Shown here in pieces: positions 1 to 12,259 of a stretch of DNA of 64,000 nucleotides. This stretch comes from Bursaphelenchus xylophilus (lineage: Eukaryota > Nematoda > Chromadorea > Rhabditida > Aphelenchoididae). Both the position numbers and the translations under genes were made by a program. How positions within the stretch are numbered: position 1 is the first letter of the stretch; each line of letters starts with the position of its first letter. The stretch spans positions 11,346,001 through 11,410,000 of the forward strand of contig CAJFCV020000002.1 of assembly GCA_904066235.2 (NCBI GenBank), written 5' to 3'. The notes under the pieces are model-generated. The model had not been told where the DNA came from, did not search any database, and worked only from the letters and a program-made list of their open reading frames with translations.

Positions 1-690
1 GTCAACGTTGAGTATTTTTCATATTATTATCTTTAGAGGCTGGCGGAGTTATAGACAGAGAACTTTTACTCTTCCTCCTTGAAGATTTTGCTCCCTTGGT
101 GCGTCATTTGATGAGCCGTTCTGGATTGCAGTGTGGCATGTTTAGTCTCTCTCCCTTGCTGCTTCTCTCAGCATTTAGAAGTCCTTGTTCTTCATCCGTT
201 TGATCCATTTCTTCTCACAGGAGGCCTTTTTTTAAGGGTGTGCGCCTCCAGGGTTTGGACGTCCTTGGGGATGTCAGGCAGGACAATGTAGGCCATGCCC
301 TGGTTCGCTTGCGGGCGACCAGCTTCTCGAATTTCTGGTGGTCGAGGAGCTTTCATGCTTACGGCGATTGGTTCATGCAGTTCTCTACGTGCGTTATTTT
401 CACTTACGAAGACTGTCCAGTTTGTCAAGGCTGCTCCAGTTTTCTCTGTATGACCACCACATAGGCCATTATTTCCACTAAAATTTTTCGCCACAACTTC
501 TCACAGCCATTCGACGTCGATGCCTACTGTCTCCGAGAGTGTAACGCAGTTGTTGATTTACGTTGCCGTCAATCATGATGCCGAATGTTCGCATTTACGT
601 CATTTAATTCTTTGTGCCAGGTTTTCGTAACCGTCACAAATAAACTTTAAGAAAATAAAAACTCTCCAAAAGGCAACTTTTTGGAATCGT
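1..690 (-). other. unassigned, coding-like degenerate stretch
   Basis: An open frame of 100 codons lies at 192-494 on the minus strand. Short open pieces flank it: about 500-590 upstream, and 1-190 downstream, where two further frames encode Lys/Ser-rich segments. I see no convincing splice sites joining them and do not recognise a family. Base composition is more balanced than in the AT-rich DNA that follows, so this may be the 3' part of a gene cut by the window edge or a decayed element. Confidence 0.2.
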
Positions 691-1240
691 TTGGCCAAAA
701 TGGATTACCCCATTACGGCTGAATACAGTTCGTTCCTCAGTTCAAAAAACAGCGTGCGTCGCAACGATTTGAAAAATCGAGTGCAATGTGCAGTTGACTT
801 TTTTCTTTCACGGCGAAAAATTCATGCACTTTATGAAAATGCAAATAGTCGCACAACACGGCAACCCAAGAAGTCTCCCGGCCCATTTCGGCGCTTCGCC
901 CACCCAGTGTCGGTTGAATTCAAACGAAATGGCAAAATGGATTTTTTGTGGGGTTTTCCGACTAAAAAATACTTTTTTTCGGAGTTATTTGACCTTTTTT
1001 TGTCAATTGCGACACTTCGTTTGGACGAAACTCCAAAGTGGCGGGAGACATTTTTGTTCTAGAAAAAGCATTGTGCAAAATTCTTTGGAAAAAAGATGGA
1101 GAATATTTTTACTTTTGAGGCCTATTCCAGATATCAAAAGACAAGGTTGCGGATTCAGGTCGGAAACAGGTCGAAATGGGCCTAAACCTTTTCTGTTCCC
1201 GCAAAATGCGGGGCTTAACGGCCTTTGCACACTTTAGAAC
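690..1240. repeat. diverged copy of the inverted-repeat element at 43,484-43,878, mosaic
   Basis: About 850-1,060 is clearly similar to the reverse complement of 43,570-43,810; the segment CACTTCGTTTGGACGAAACT is shared. Around 821-842 lies a single end matching the terminal inverted repeat of the GCACNGTGC-bearing elements (tgcactttatgaaaat). The overlapping open frames here are by-products of the repeat. Confidence 0.6.
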
Positions 1241-2542
1241 GTCTTTTTTTACAAGTCAACTTTAGTTGACTTTTATAATTATTGCTCTAAAACTTATTGC
1301 AATCAAAATAGATACACATATTATAATATATAAAAAAGTTATAAAAGCATGATAAAACAACAGTTATTATAAAAATTATTATATGGTAATATATAAAATG
1401 CAGATATTATAATTATTTATTATATACGGTAAAAAATTGTATATATAATATATACAAGTCATAATAATATATCGAAAATAGACAGGAAAAAATCGTAATA
1501 AAAAAGTATAAATAAGAATATCAATAAAAAAATTACGAAGAGAATTAAAAAAATGTCATTAATGCATTAGTAATAAAGAAAAAAGTAGATCACACATTAA
1601 ATTTATAAAAAATCAGCTCCAAAAGGTACTGTAAATCTCATATTTTTAAATCGTATATTGCAGAAAAAATCGAAATTTTAAATGTATTTTTTATGACTCA
1701 CCCATTCGTAAAGGCGCTGGATGGATTTCGACAATGCAGTGTGCAAAAAAAAAAGTCAGGATGCAAGAGAAAGCCCAAAAAAAGCCTATTGCACGGTGCA
1801 AAGAAAAATTTTGTTTTCGCACATATATATATACGTCGCAAAAATCACACAAGCGACTTTACGAACAGACTGGTATTTTTGTACGTCAAAAAAATCATCG
1901 TAATATAACAAACATTGCAAAATAAATAATTTTTTTCAAGTCTAGTTTTCATAAAAAATACAATTTGAAAAATAGGAGCGATAAAAAAGATTTTTCCCCC
2001 AAATTCCCCTCCGTGTCCTAAAAACTGCATAATTTCGCGAAAAAATGGCATTTTTGCAGGTTGTTTTTATGCAAGATTTTTAAAATATATTTTTTTTCAA
2101 ATAATTTAGCGAAAAAATTTTAAAAAATGTACATAAATTTAACGAAGTTCATGTTCAAAATTATGTTCAAAATTTCAATATAACTGCCTGAAAATTCCCA
2201 AATTTTCTAAAACCCCACAAATGTTTTTCGGAAATCGTATTTTACTCAAAAAACAGGCCTTTATAAAGCGTAACGTAGTATACACAAATCCAAAAAATAA
2301 TTCCCCCAAAAAAATAACTTCCAGCCTTTTCCTGAAAAATAAACCCCAAAAATAAGCGTTCCTTGGCCTTTTCCTAATCTCCGAAGCGGCCAAAAAAAGT
2401 GGCGCGAACTGTCTTCTATTGTCCCTTCCGATCGGCCAAGCGATTTTTTCGCATTTGCGGTTTATTGTTTTCGATGGAGCGGAAAGTGTCATTACAAGCC
2501 AATGAATCACATTTTAGGTTCATTTTTTTTTGTAATCACTTA
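1241..2542. other. AT-rich intergenic DNA, nothing recognised
   Basis: Strongly AT-rich, with TATAATATA-like runs around 1,300-1,500 and poly-A/T tracts. No coding exon, RNA gene or clear repeat was recognised. Confidence 0.5.
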
Positions 2543-2694
2543 CCATCCGTCTGTCGGGAAAATAATGAGCACAATGTCGCTGCGCCGATCGCGTCGCTGA
2601 AGTGAAAAGCAATTTGATTTTGTCGCGAAACAATTAATTTCGGCGATGCGATTTTCGACGCGCAGAGTGCTCATTATTTTCCCGACGAACTGGT
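2543..2694. mobile_element. MITE family A copy
   Basis: Terminal inverted repeats match the family consensus TCAGTCTGTCGGGAAAATAA, and the interior is rich in gtcgc and gcgac words. Other copies in this window are flanked by TA on both sides, the target preference of Tc1/mariner-type elements. No transposase is present. A lone right end of the same family lies at 2,923-2,949. Confidence 0.75.
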
Positions 2695-2960
2695 AAAGTT
2701 GCTGCGGGCCTTGCATATGACTGAGAAAGGGTCAAAATTCGTTTTGTGCCAATTTTTTTGTGAAAACATCGTAATGAAAATCGCGTTGCCGCCGAGAAAA
2801 TGAATTGTGTAAAAATCAAATTGCTTTTCACTTCAGCGATCTCGTCTTGTTACAATCGCTCAAAAAATCTTCATCCGCAGCTGTCGCAAAGCCATGATGG
2901 TTGATTTTAACTCGCGGGTGATTCACATTATTTTCCCGACAGACTGATAAATCGTTTTGA

Positions 2961-3411
2961 CAGGGGAAGTACTCCAAGTGTGACGCTCAGATTTTCTTGA
3001 AAATTTGCACACACGTCGGGTATGGACTAAATCTCAATTCCTGAAAGTTTTAGCTCGCGCTTTGCGGGCGCCGCCGAGATATCGAACGATTTTTGCCGCC
3101 GAGAGAGCACGCTAAACGTTGAGAGCGGTCAGAGAGGAGAAAAGCGCTTTTTGGCCATAACTTTGGCAGTTTCGTGCGGAAAATTTTAATTTTTTGCAGA
3201 AACATTATCTTACGGTTGAAATCGGCATGAAACTTTTCGTGCCGAAATCCCGCAAAAAGTCCTAAATTTTGGCCGACTTTCGATCTAAAAATCTCGGTTG
3301 TTTCTGCAAAGCGCGAGCTAGGATTCTCGCATATATCTTAGAAAAAATTATTCTAAATTTGTGCCAGGTTTCATCAAAATCTAAGCGTCGCACTTGGAGT
3401 AGTTCTCCTGT
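2961..3411. mobile_element. inverted-repeat element, family C
   Basis: It begins CAGGGGAAGTACTCCAAGTG and ends with the inverted counterpart. The interior carries the family hallmarks: a gcgcgagcta block and ccgagagagcacgc. A near-identical copy lies at 28,095-28,556, and decayed relatives occur at 13,033-13,913, 14,425-14,775, 40,193-41,060, 50,170-50,575 and 53,046-54,160. No coding capacity was found. Confidence 0.75.
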
Positions 3412-3632
3412 GAGATCTTGCGATTCGTTGTGCATAGTTTTTACTGTTTGTTCGGAACCTTCAATTTATTAGCTGTACAATTGTTTGAAGGTACTTGGTT
3501 ACTTGATTTCCTAATTTTTTTATTTCAAATTTTCCGATTTCTCTCTAAATTTCTCTTTACTTACAAATTCAAAAAATCAGAATGAGTGTCAAGATGTAAA
3601 CATAGAAAACATATAGTAAATAGACGAGTATT

Positions 3633-4645
3633 CTAGTTGATGCATTCCCTCTTTTCCTTTTCGAAGGTGGACTGGAGGTTGATGACGCCGACGTCCACCC
3701 AGTTCTGCTCCTCGGCTTCCTTGCTGATGATGTACTTCTTGGGGATGACGAATTTCAGTTTCTTTTCGCATGGCTGAAAAAATGGTTTTAGGGTAAAATA
3801 CGACCTCCTCGTCATTCAAATTATAAAAAAAATTTGATTTTTTGATCGAAAAAAGTGAAAATTCAAAAAAAAATTTTTTGCGTTTTTTTTGAACGAAAAT
3901 TGGCATTCTGTTTCAACTAGCACTCACGAATTTAGCACTAAAAAATCAATTTTTTCTCCTGTAAATTCACAGAGATATCGCTAAAAACTTCAAAAACTTT
4001 TTTCTCTGACCGTCTCTCCTCATTTCTTGTGCTCTCTCGTAGGCAAAGATTATGGTGTATCTCAGGTCTCGCTTTATAGAAAAAGCTAAAACTTTGAGGA
4101 AATTATCTATGGCCCAGCCAGATATCATGGCCAAGATTTGAAGGGAATTGAAGCTTTACTTTTTTTTACAATTTTTAGTCATCAATATCTACAATAATTA
4201 ATTGATATCTCAGGAATGCCTGCAAATTTTGAGCCAAGATTTTTAGCGATCAATGCCGACTCTATATAACGACAGCATGCCAAATTTCACAAAAACCCTT
4301 GCACTACTCTCTCAGTAAACTCAATTTTTCCTCAACTCCCCCACCTACCGTATCCCCATCATTGCAGTTGTGCCAGATGTACAAAACCGGGTCGATGTCG
4401 GTGAGTTCTCTCGTGAAGCCGGTCAATTTGAACTCCCCAGTCGCTGCATCGATTAATTTTTCGTCGAGGGTGTCGTCCGGGTCCGGTCCTGTGTCAATGT
4501 CGGTGATGCGGACCTTCGCCCCTTCCGAAGGCTTGGCTCCGCACAAGAGGCGGCCTTTCACCGCAACTCCTTGCTTTCGCATCGCCTCAACGCCGCTGAA
4601 CAGAGCAAGCCCGAGGGCTAGGAGGAGGAGTGAGCGGGAGAGCAT
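3633..4645 (-). CDS. secreted transthyretin-like protein (TTR family)
   Basis: Two exons, 4,349-4,645 and 3,633-3,773, joined by a phase-0 intron (gtaggt donor, ttttcag acceptor), give 145 residues. Residues 1-21 are a signal peptide. The mature part starts with the nematode transthyretin-like pattern: a VKGRLLCG strand, then a (G)AKVRITDID strand, and ends with HNCNDGD followed by PCEKKLKFVIPKKYI. The four cysteines of the family core can be seen (LLCG, HNC, PCEK, and one near the C-terminus). Length and fold match the family of small extracellular nematode proteins, whose members are mostly of unknown function; a few are engulfment or signalling factors. It is head to head with a paralogue 0.7 kb away. 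A TTTATT on the plus strand near 3,465 would give an AATAAA poly(A) signal. Confidence 0.93.
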
Positions 4646-4873
4646 GGCTGAAAATTGGAAAGGGATTTTTAGGGGGTTAAAATTCGATTTTTTGATAAAA
4701 TCGAAGTTTTTTTGTAAAATACGCCATGTATAAGACAGAATCTTTTATTAAAAAATGGCTACCCAGCAACAGAAGGTCAAAAAATCGATTATTTAGCCGA
4801 AAAATTCAAATTTTCAAAAAAATTTTTTTTTAATTTTTGTCAAAAAATTGTTAAAAAATCAAAAAATCTCACT

Positions 4874-5022
4874 TATCAGTCTGTCGGGGAAATAATGAGC
4901 ACTCTGTCGCATCAAAAATCGCATAAAAATGAGTTTTATCCCTGTAAAATCAAATTGCTTTCCACTTCTGCGACACAATCTGCAAAGTTACATAGTGCTC
5001 ATTATTTTCCCGACAAACCTTT
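4874..5022. mobile_element. MITE family A copy in the promoter interval between the two TTR genes
   Basis: Left end tatcagtctgtcgggg, right end attattttcccgacaaac. It sits in the 688-bp interval between the divergent transthyretin-like genes, so it may separate or alter their promoters. Confidence 0.8.
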
Positions 5023-5333
5023 AGTATACTCATTACACCGGGCCTCAAGTCCCTGTCGCAACTTCAGACACGAAAGATCAGCGCCCGGTGCCCGGCGGTC
5101 CTTGCGACGGCCCGACTGAGCGAAACGCCGAGACCGGACCGTGAACGACCTTGGATTGTTTTCTGTTTACTTCCTTATCAACAAACCGACCCAACGGAAA
5201 CGCGAAAAAAAGGCCCTCGGCGCCTTGTATCGCACCGCTGATAAGCGGTTTTTTTGGGCCGCTAATGACTCTGTTTACTCGTGAAAGCAGCGACCCGCCG
5301 GGCCCTTGATTTCCGATCAGTTCGGTGTGTAAT

Positions 5334-6375
5334 ATGAAGTGTCTCGGCGCGTTCTGCTTTATTCTGGTGGCGGTGGTGCTGAGTGGGGCCGCGGAGACGT
5401 ATCAGGACAATGTGGCGACCAGATCCGTGAAAGTGGAGGGCATCCTGCGCTGCGGGAAAAAGCCGCTCGCTGACGCGGTGATCAGATTGTTCAAGTCCAA
5501 TTCTGAAGGTGGGTGGCTTTTAGATCATATTTTTTCTAACCACATCAAATTTAGTTGATATCTTCCAAGTAAAAATGTGTTTTGATGTTATCCATGAGAT
5601 CAGCTAGCCTAGCATAGAAAACCTCATTTTTCCCCCAAAAAATCGCTAAAATACAGTAACCCTAACACTCAAAATCAACTACTATGACATGTAAACCACA
5701 ATAACATACATTTCTGAGCTAAAAATCCTTAAATATTATCCATGTCATCAAATGGAAAATTTTAGAAAACCTCATTTTTCTCATAAAAAATCGTTAAAAT
5801 ACAGTAACCCCAATATGCCATGATACTCACCATGGCCTGTAGACTACAGTCAATTAAATTTCCCGCCTATATATTACTATTCAGTATCTAAAATTAACAT
5901 TTTTTGAACTTTTTGGACTCACTCTTTTCCCCGCTCAAAAACTGATAGTTCTCGGCGATTACAGTAACCCTCTCAGTTCTAAGAATGACGAAACAAACAG
6001 ACACCTTGTTTTTTCAGACCTTGGAGAAGTGATTGCCGTAGGCAAATCGACAGCCGATGGGAAATTCAGCATCGAAGGAGACACCTCCCGTTTTAAGGCC
6101 GAAGACTCCGAAATCGACCCATATCTGAGATTCTACCATCAATGCGAACAGAAGGTAAGCTCTATTAGATTCTATAATCCCTGTTCTTTAAAATAAATGT
6201 GGCTACAAGCAATTCCAACAACTTTCAGAGCGGCTACAAGCGAGTTCAGCTGCAATTCCCCAAGGAGTTCATTTCGTTGGGAAAACTGCCCCGAAGAACC
6301 TACAATGTTGGCCTTCTCAACCTTGAATTAGGCTTCCCCGGAGAGACTACCGTCAAACAAGTGGAAGGACTGTAA
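5334..6375 (+). CDS. secreted transthyretin-like protein (TTR family)
   Basis: Three exons, 5,334-5,508, 6,018-6,154 and 6,229-6,375, give 152 residues with consistent phases (1, then 0). Residues 1-22 are a signal peptide. The family signature follows: VKVEGILRCGKKPLADAVIRL, then STADGKFSIEGDT, then PYLRFYHQCEQ and a C-terminal strand rich in hydrophobics. It is a paralogue of the upstream minus-strand gene but has an extra intron. Intron 1 (5,509-6,017) holds two diverged copies of a segment ending in taaaatacagtaaccc. Seven bases of exon 3 context (ggctaca) are repeated about 30 bp upstream of the acceptor. An AATAAA lies at 6,444. The ATG at 5,334 is the first one before a clear signal peptide. 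Confidence 0.92.
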
Positions 6376-6693
6376 ATTCAACAAAGGATTACTGTAATCA
6401 ACTATGATATTCGATGATTTTTGTAGAGTTTTTTTGAAAAATCAATAAATTTGATGACTTTCGGGACTTTTTGGTTTAAAAGGGCATTTATTGAGTAAAA
6501 TACGAGGACGAGAAGATACCCAAAGGTAGATGGAATGATTTTACAACGATTTTTTCCCAGAAAAAAACTTTTTTATTTTTCAAAAATTTTCCAAAATTAT
6601 GCAAATTTTCGAATAAAAAATTGCCCTCTAAAAACCCCATAATTTTATTGTGATTCAACCCGTCGCTCGTGAGCAGCCCTGCAGACAGTGATC

Positions 6694-9198
6694 ATGGAGG
6701 TCAGCGAGCAATGGCTAAAGGATCAGAACAGGTTGGTCAACGTCAGCTACTTCGCTGCGGCGACCATGTTCGGGGTCCTCGTTTTGCTGGTGGCCGTGAA
6801 AGTCATCAAGTTGGTGGCTAGCTTCATTTTGCCGGTCAGTTCGGGATTTTTTTGGGATTTTTGAGGTTTTTGATACTTTTTGAGGTTTTTTGGGGTTTTT
6901 CTGGATTTCAAAATGTCAAATTTGATTGCTGAGAATATTTACGTATAAGATGACGTCATTTTCTTTTGTTTACAACCGTATTTTAGAAAGGAAAGAAGGG
7001 CAAAAAGGGTAAATCAAAGAAGGCGTCGAAAAGCTCAAAGAAGACGTCCAAGAGCTCCAAGAAGGGAAAGAAGAAGTCTGTCGGATCCAGCAAGTCCAGC
7101 AAGGTATGTTTACACCATTTCTAGTCCTCCTTTACCTTTATCACAATGCATTTTAGATTTTTTGTCTACGCACAGTGCGAAAATTCGCTTGACTCAAAAC
7201 GCACTGTGCCGTCAAAATTTTCAAAATTTTTTTGCTTGCACAGTGCAGTATCGATACTAGAATTTACCTTGCACAGTGCACAAAAAAAAATTTTCCTCTG
7301 CACTGTGCAATTTTTCCGATTTTGTTGATTGCACTGTGCAGGCAGAAGAAACTTTTATTTCTGCACTGTGCAGCCAAAATTTTCAAAATTTTTTTGATTG
7401 CACAGTGCAGTAGCGACATCAAAACTCGCCATGCACAGTGCAGAAAAAAAGTTTTGCTTCTGCACTGTGCAATTTTTCCAATTTTGTTGACCGCACTGTG
7501 CAGTCAGGAAAAACTTTTATTTCTGCACTGTGCCGTCAAAATTTTCAAACTTTTTTTGCTTGCACAGTGCAGTAGCGACATCAAAACTCGCCATGCACAG
7601 TGCAGAAAAAGATTTTGCCTCTGCACTGTGCAATTTTTACGATTTTGTTGACTGCACTGTGCAGTCAGGAAAACCTTTTATTTCTGCACTGTGCAGCCAA
7701 AATTTTCAAAATTTTTTTGATTGCACAGTGCTGTAGCGACATAAAAATCCGTTTTGAACAATAAAAACAGTCTTTTGTCATTGCAAAGTCATTTTTTGCG
7801 AGATTTTTTTTGATTGCACAGTGCAGTTTGGCAAATTTTCGATCTCTGCACTGTGCAAAAAAATTTTTTTTTCCGGAACCATTTTAAATTCTATCCTAAC
7901 AATTCCAGACCAAATCAAGCTCCATTAAAAAGAAGAGATCCAGTGCAAAGAGCGGCAAGTCCATCGGTTCCGAAAGTTTGAAACTTCCCTCCTCCGAAAG
8001 CAGTAAGCTCTCGGTAGGTCTGAAAATCTCATCAAATTCAGCTCCCTTTCCCCAAATGACTCCGAAATTTCAGGCCATGACTAGCTCCCTGCCCAGCGAG
8101 CCCAGAAAGTCCGGATGGAAAAAGGAAATAAAGGAAGAGCCGCTGGGAAAAATCGAGAAACCCAAGGAGCCGTCTGTCGCACAGGTCGCTGAAGAGGCTA
8201 GAGCAAAGTTCCACAAGCTGGATGTGAAGCAAAAAGTGCATGTTGCGCCACATCTGTCGCATCCCAACACGATTTGTGAGAGGAATTTGCACAAGGATAA
8301 GAAGTCGTCGAAAGAGGAAGGAGTCAAAGACTTGCCGAAGAGTGGATCGGAGGAAAAGCATGTTAAGATCTTCGCTGATTCGAGTAAGTTAGATTTTAGT
8401 CGAAAAAGTGGCGCAGGTAATCGGTTTTGAACAGAGGGAAAGACTTGACCCAAAAAGGAAAACATGACCCAAATAGGAAAACATGACCCAAAATCAGAGT
8501 AGGCTGGGTGATATAAGATCAGAAGGACTTGTTTAGCTTTGTGAAACACAAGGAAGCAGTAATAGTTGCACTCAACCTGCTCATAAGGCAAAAAGAGTAT
8601 TTTTTTGCCTAGGGGAATATAATCAAAGTATAAAAAATCAGTCTTTTTTGAAGCAATGATAGAAAAGATGGATGATTTGAGCCACGGTGAAGAATATAAA
8701 ACATAATAACACACAAATCCAGGCGTGATAGGCGCATTTCTCGACCAATAGGAAGACTTGACTCAAAAAAGTAAGAGTTGACCCAAAACCAGACAAACAT
8801 TTCCTGAAGTCGCTGAAGTTGATACGAGTAAACTTTCATACCCCTCACAACCTTAATTCCACTTTTTTTAGTATTTTTTGCCAAAAATGTATATTACTTT
8901 AGGTCACAACACCCAGACTACTGGAAAATTTGAAGCGGCCCAGTCCAAATGGCCTTCATCTAGCGATCCCATTAGCACAGAATCCTTCAGCCAGTTCAAG
9001 AAGGAGACTGATGGTAGGTTACTATCTATTCTTGTGAAAAATAATTTTGTAATTTTAGTTTCCGTCGGCTCGACTTGCACTCCAATCTCCTGCCTGTCCG
9101 AGAAATGCCTCGAACTTTCCAAGTCCCCCATGGACAAACCAACTTCCAATGTCAGCACTGCCGCTGAACCGTCGCCGACGACTCCAGGCCCGCCTTGA
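6694..9198 (+). CDS. single-pass membrane protein with Lys/Ser-rich tail, function unknown
   Basis: Six exons (6,694-6,834; 6,987-7,103; 7,909-8,013; 8,074-8,383; 8,903-9,013; 9,059-9,198) splice in frame to 307 residues. One membrane segment spans about residues 18-46 (AAATMFGVLVLLVAVKVIKL). It is followed at once by an extreme Lys/Ser/Gly block encoded by exons 2-3, and then by a polar, proline- and lysine-rich tail that ends with three cysteines in a short SCLSEKC-type stretch. The positive block after the helix suggests a cytoplasmic tail, possibly binding nucleic acid or acidic lipid; that is inference. Intron 2 is filled by 20 copies of GCACNGTGC. Intron 4 carries TTGACCC motifs. An AATAAA follows near 9,222. 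No family recognised. Confidence 0.8.
7170..7856. repeat. GCACNGTGC palindrome array inside intron 2
   Basis: Twenty exact GCACAGTGC or GCACTGTGC copies. Most are spaced 30-45 bp apart, with AT-rich spacers that themselves repeat (caaaattttcaaa types). The array lies wholly between a gtatgt donor at 7,104 and a ttccag acceptor at 7,908. Confidence 0.95.
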
Positions 9199-9346
9199 TC
9201 AATTTTAAGGGAATTTTGCGAAATAAATTATATTATTTTAGACGAAAATCAAATTTTATAATTTATTAAACAAAAAAAATCTTTTACAGTCTAAAACAGT
9301 AACAAATTTGACGAATGGGTCGCAGACTACCTAATTTTGCCTGAGT

Positions 9347-10176
9347 TTATTTCTTTTTGTTCTTTTCTTCCCATGCTTTTCGCACTTTGTCGGCGTAGAA
9401 GATGTCGAACAAAAGTTTGCTCGTTGTCTTCGGTGGAGGCCATCGTCGCTCTTCATCCGTGTACAAATCAGCCAGCTCTTCGCTACCTTTCTCTTTGACC
9501 AGCTTTCGGAACGCCTTCTCGCTAAAAAATTAAAAATGAAAAGGTTGACCATCAATACCAGGGTAATCGGTAGAGAACACCTAAAATTCGAAGAAAAACA
9601 AGAGAAAATCTCACTTACCGCTTTTCAATCTCATCGTCCGTCCTGTAGCTAACATAAGGCTTCAAGTCAAAGCCAGTGAGATCAGGAACAATAAGTTCTG
9701 GAACCATCTCCGGGACGTGCACCCATTCTTTGGTGACCGGATTCTTATATCCTGGCTCTCGAGCGCCGGTATAACCTTTAACCAAGGGGAATTAATTTCG
9801 AAAGCAATCACAGTATCTCTTCAACAACCTCTAAAATTTTCAGAGCATTTCATAGTCTATTTTTTGAGAAATCTAATTTTCCATCCAGCAGATAGCATAA
9901 ACTAAAGCAATATCGAAAATGCCTCAGAATAATAACAGAAAAGCCATAGATCCGCCTGATTATCTAAACCCAGAAATAATTTATCGAGTAGAAACACTTA
10001 CCATGCAACTGTTCTGGATTGAGCTTCAGAATTTTAGGATTCAGTTCGGGGAACCATCGATTAACAGGCCAAAGTCGTTTATCATCTCGCATCGGTCCAA
10101 TCTTCCTCAAACCTTTTGCATAGTAGTACATTGGCCATGGCGACGGGAAATGCCGCGGATTTAGGGAACGAACCAT
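9347..10176 (-). CDS. mrpl-41: mitochondrial ribosomal protein L41 (mL41)
   Basis: Three exons (10,002-10,176; 9,619-9,775; 9,347-9,521) give 168 residues with matching phases. The diagnostic block is EMVPELIVPDLTGFDLKPYV at about residues 77-96. It matches the mL41 signature ([20 protein letters not shown] in the human protein) almost residue for residue. The protein is a component of the large subunit of the mitochondrial ribosome. The C-terminus is basic and ends NKKK. The ATG lies directly after a tttag acceptor-like sequence, so the 5' end may be a spliced-leader acceptor or a short leader exon may lie upstream. The gene converges with its left neighbour (both poly(A) signals near 9,222-9,267) and is divergent from mdt-27, with a 291-bp shared promoter region. 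Confidence 0.93.
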
Positions 10177-10467
10177 CTAAATTAAAGTTTTTTTATCTTA
10201 TACATAACAGACATGAAATAAGACTAAAATACGATTTAAAATATGAGTAATACTGTATAAAAGCTGTGAAAATAACTGTGTAAAACAAAGAAGTTGTTCT
10301 AAAAATTGTCTCGACAAAAAATCTCGGAAAAATAAAGGATGAGCGACATTTTATACGACGGAAGCTTTTTGGCTTTGGCATTTTGCACTAGCATAAAATA
10401 ATTTCGGCAAAGTTTTGTCGGAGTTGCCTTTCAGCTTTCTAGGTGCACTCACAGTGATCTCAGCGCC
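10177..10467. promoter_or_regulatory. shared divergent promoter interval of mrpl-41 and mdt-27
   Basis: The 291 bp between the start codons of two housekeeping genes on opposite strands contains no exon, so the promoters of both must lie here. Inferred from layout only; no TATA box or known factor site stands out. Confidence 0.5.
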
Positions 10468-12195
10468 ATGCAGAACCAGGCAGCACCACATGCGAACGAA
10501 CCTCGGACCAATTTTGCCGCACTGCTTGAAAAAGGTGGGCCTTGAAGATTTTTTTAGTGGTTTCTTCTGTTTTTAGGTATTTTTCATGAAGCATAACTTC
10601 TAAGATTTGACTTGGGTCCCTTCTCTATCTAGTTTGCAACTTTCCGCTGAGATTTAAGCTTGAAATTGGTATTATTGAGCTTATTGTGGTTTAGCTACCT
10701 AAAGTAATGTCTCTCTTCTCGGAAAAATGAAAATTCAAATGAGATATGGGTAAAATACGTCCGAATTTGTTCGGTTATCATCTACTGAAAATATTTCTTT
10801 TGTTTTTTTGAGTTTCCCATTTTCTGAAACATTTTATTTTCACATGGTATAACATCAAATTTGGTGGATAAATTCCCAATTTTTGGTATAAGCTGGACGT
10901 GAAATAGCCTGATCATTCTTCCTTTTCTAGACCGTCGAACGTTGTCCAAAATCCGCACAGTTGTCCTCAAACTAAACGAATATGTGGAGAAGAATTGTGT
11001 TGGAGAGAACCTCACCGTAGACGAGGTGAAATCGCGTTTCAAAAAGCTTTCGGACACCATTGAGCGTGATTATGAGTAAGTGCATGCCTTTTTCTCATTG
11101 TTTTGAATTTAGGTCCATCGAACAAAATGCAATGAAGCTGATGGCCTTAACCCAGGATAATCACAATCACAGCCAACAAATGAACCGGCTAAACAACTTT
11201 TTGATGGAATCTCTATGCGATACTGGCACCAAAGGGATCTATGAGAAGGCTCAGCAACTCACGTCGACTTCGGAGTCAACGTTTTTTGTATGTTGGTTTA
11301 GACAGACCTAGTACAATATATTTTGCATTGATATTTCAGTTTTTTGGCGTAAAAATGAGTTGGATCAAATTTTCATGGGGTTGAGAGGTTTCTTTTTAGG
11401 AGTATCTCAACTACGCATATGAGTTCATGAAGACGACAGCTCCACCATCAAAACCAAGAAGATTAGATGATGGAAATCGATTGCATGCAGTGAATTGGAG
11501 GAACCAGCAGCTTTTTGAAGAAGTAAGTGGATTTTTTATTTGCTGTTTTTTCTATTTAGGCCGATTTTTGGGTGGCTGCGTATTTTACCAACAGAAAGTA
11601 AGACTTGACCCAAAATGCTACTTTTGGTCAAGTGTTACTCTGGGCCGGAAAATGGCGAAAGTTCGAATTGAGGTTGAAAATTGAATATAACAGAAAAAGG
11701 ATTTTAATTTTGCACCTTCAGGGATTCGACATCTTCAAAAAATTCAACAAGAGAATCCTGATAAATTGGCTGGAGAAGAGCAAATTCGGAGGAATTTTGG
11801 AAGTCCGCCTAATGAATGGTGATAAAGGCATTGTCTGTATGATGAAATGGCTCTTTGTTGTCTACAATGGCCAATTCGAATATGTCCACATCATCGCGCC
11901 CTTCGAAGACTACACTTATCAAGATGACAACCGAAAACGCGTCGATTTGAGTGTGGAAAGCAAGTATGAGATCTACCGAAGGCTGACACATCAGGCAAAT
12001 GTGGTCCTACCGCAGTATGCGTCCTTCACTGCCGACCACAGGAACTATATCAGTCATATCATGCAACAATATTTCTTCAAAATGACCTCCTTCGATGAGG
12101 TGTGCTTCCAGTGCAAAAAACATCTCAAGGACTTCCAACCACCCATCATTGATCCAAGAACGGCGAAGAAACCGTTCCATGAGAGCTGTCGATGA
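10468..12195 (+). CDS. mdt-27: Mediator complex subunit 27
   Basis: Five exons (10,468-10,534; 10,931-11,075; 11,113-11,287; 11,400-11,522; 11,722-12,195) give 327 residues, close to the usual MED27 length. The N-terminal half is helical and polar. The C-terminus ends with the family zinc-ligand-like pattern CFQCKKHLKDFQPP followed by PFHESCR, equivalent to the CQRCGKFL...FHDTCR ending of animal MED27. MED27 belongs to the tail/upper-middle part of Mediator and acts in RNA polymerase II transcription in the nucleus. The short piece at 11,561-11,598 looks exon-like after a tttag, but it breaks the frame and contains the intronic motif gcgtattttac, so I treat it as intron. An AATAAA lies near 12,238. 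Confidence 0.92.
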
Positions 12196-12259
12196 AGTGG
12201 AGAGAAGGTCTGATAAGTTTTTTTGTTGATTCTTGTAAATAAATTCAAAATATTATATT

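Noticed and set aside
691..1237. Overlapping plus-strand open frames of 123 and 149 codons
   Set aside because: They coincide with a repeat shared with 43,484-43,878 and show no protein-like conservation between copies.
11561..11598. Extra exon in mdt-27 after a tttag acceptor
   Set aside because: Including it leaves phase 2 before an exon that must start in phase 0, and it contains the intronic cgtattttac motif.
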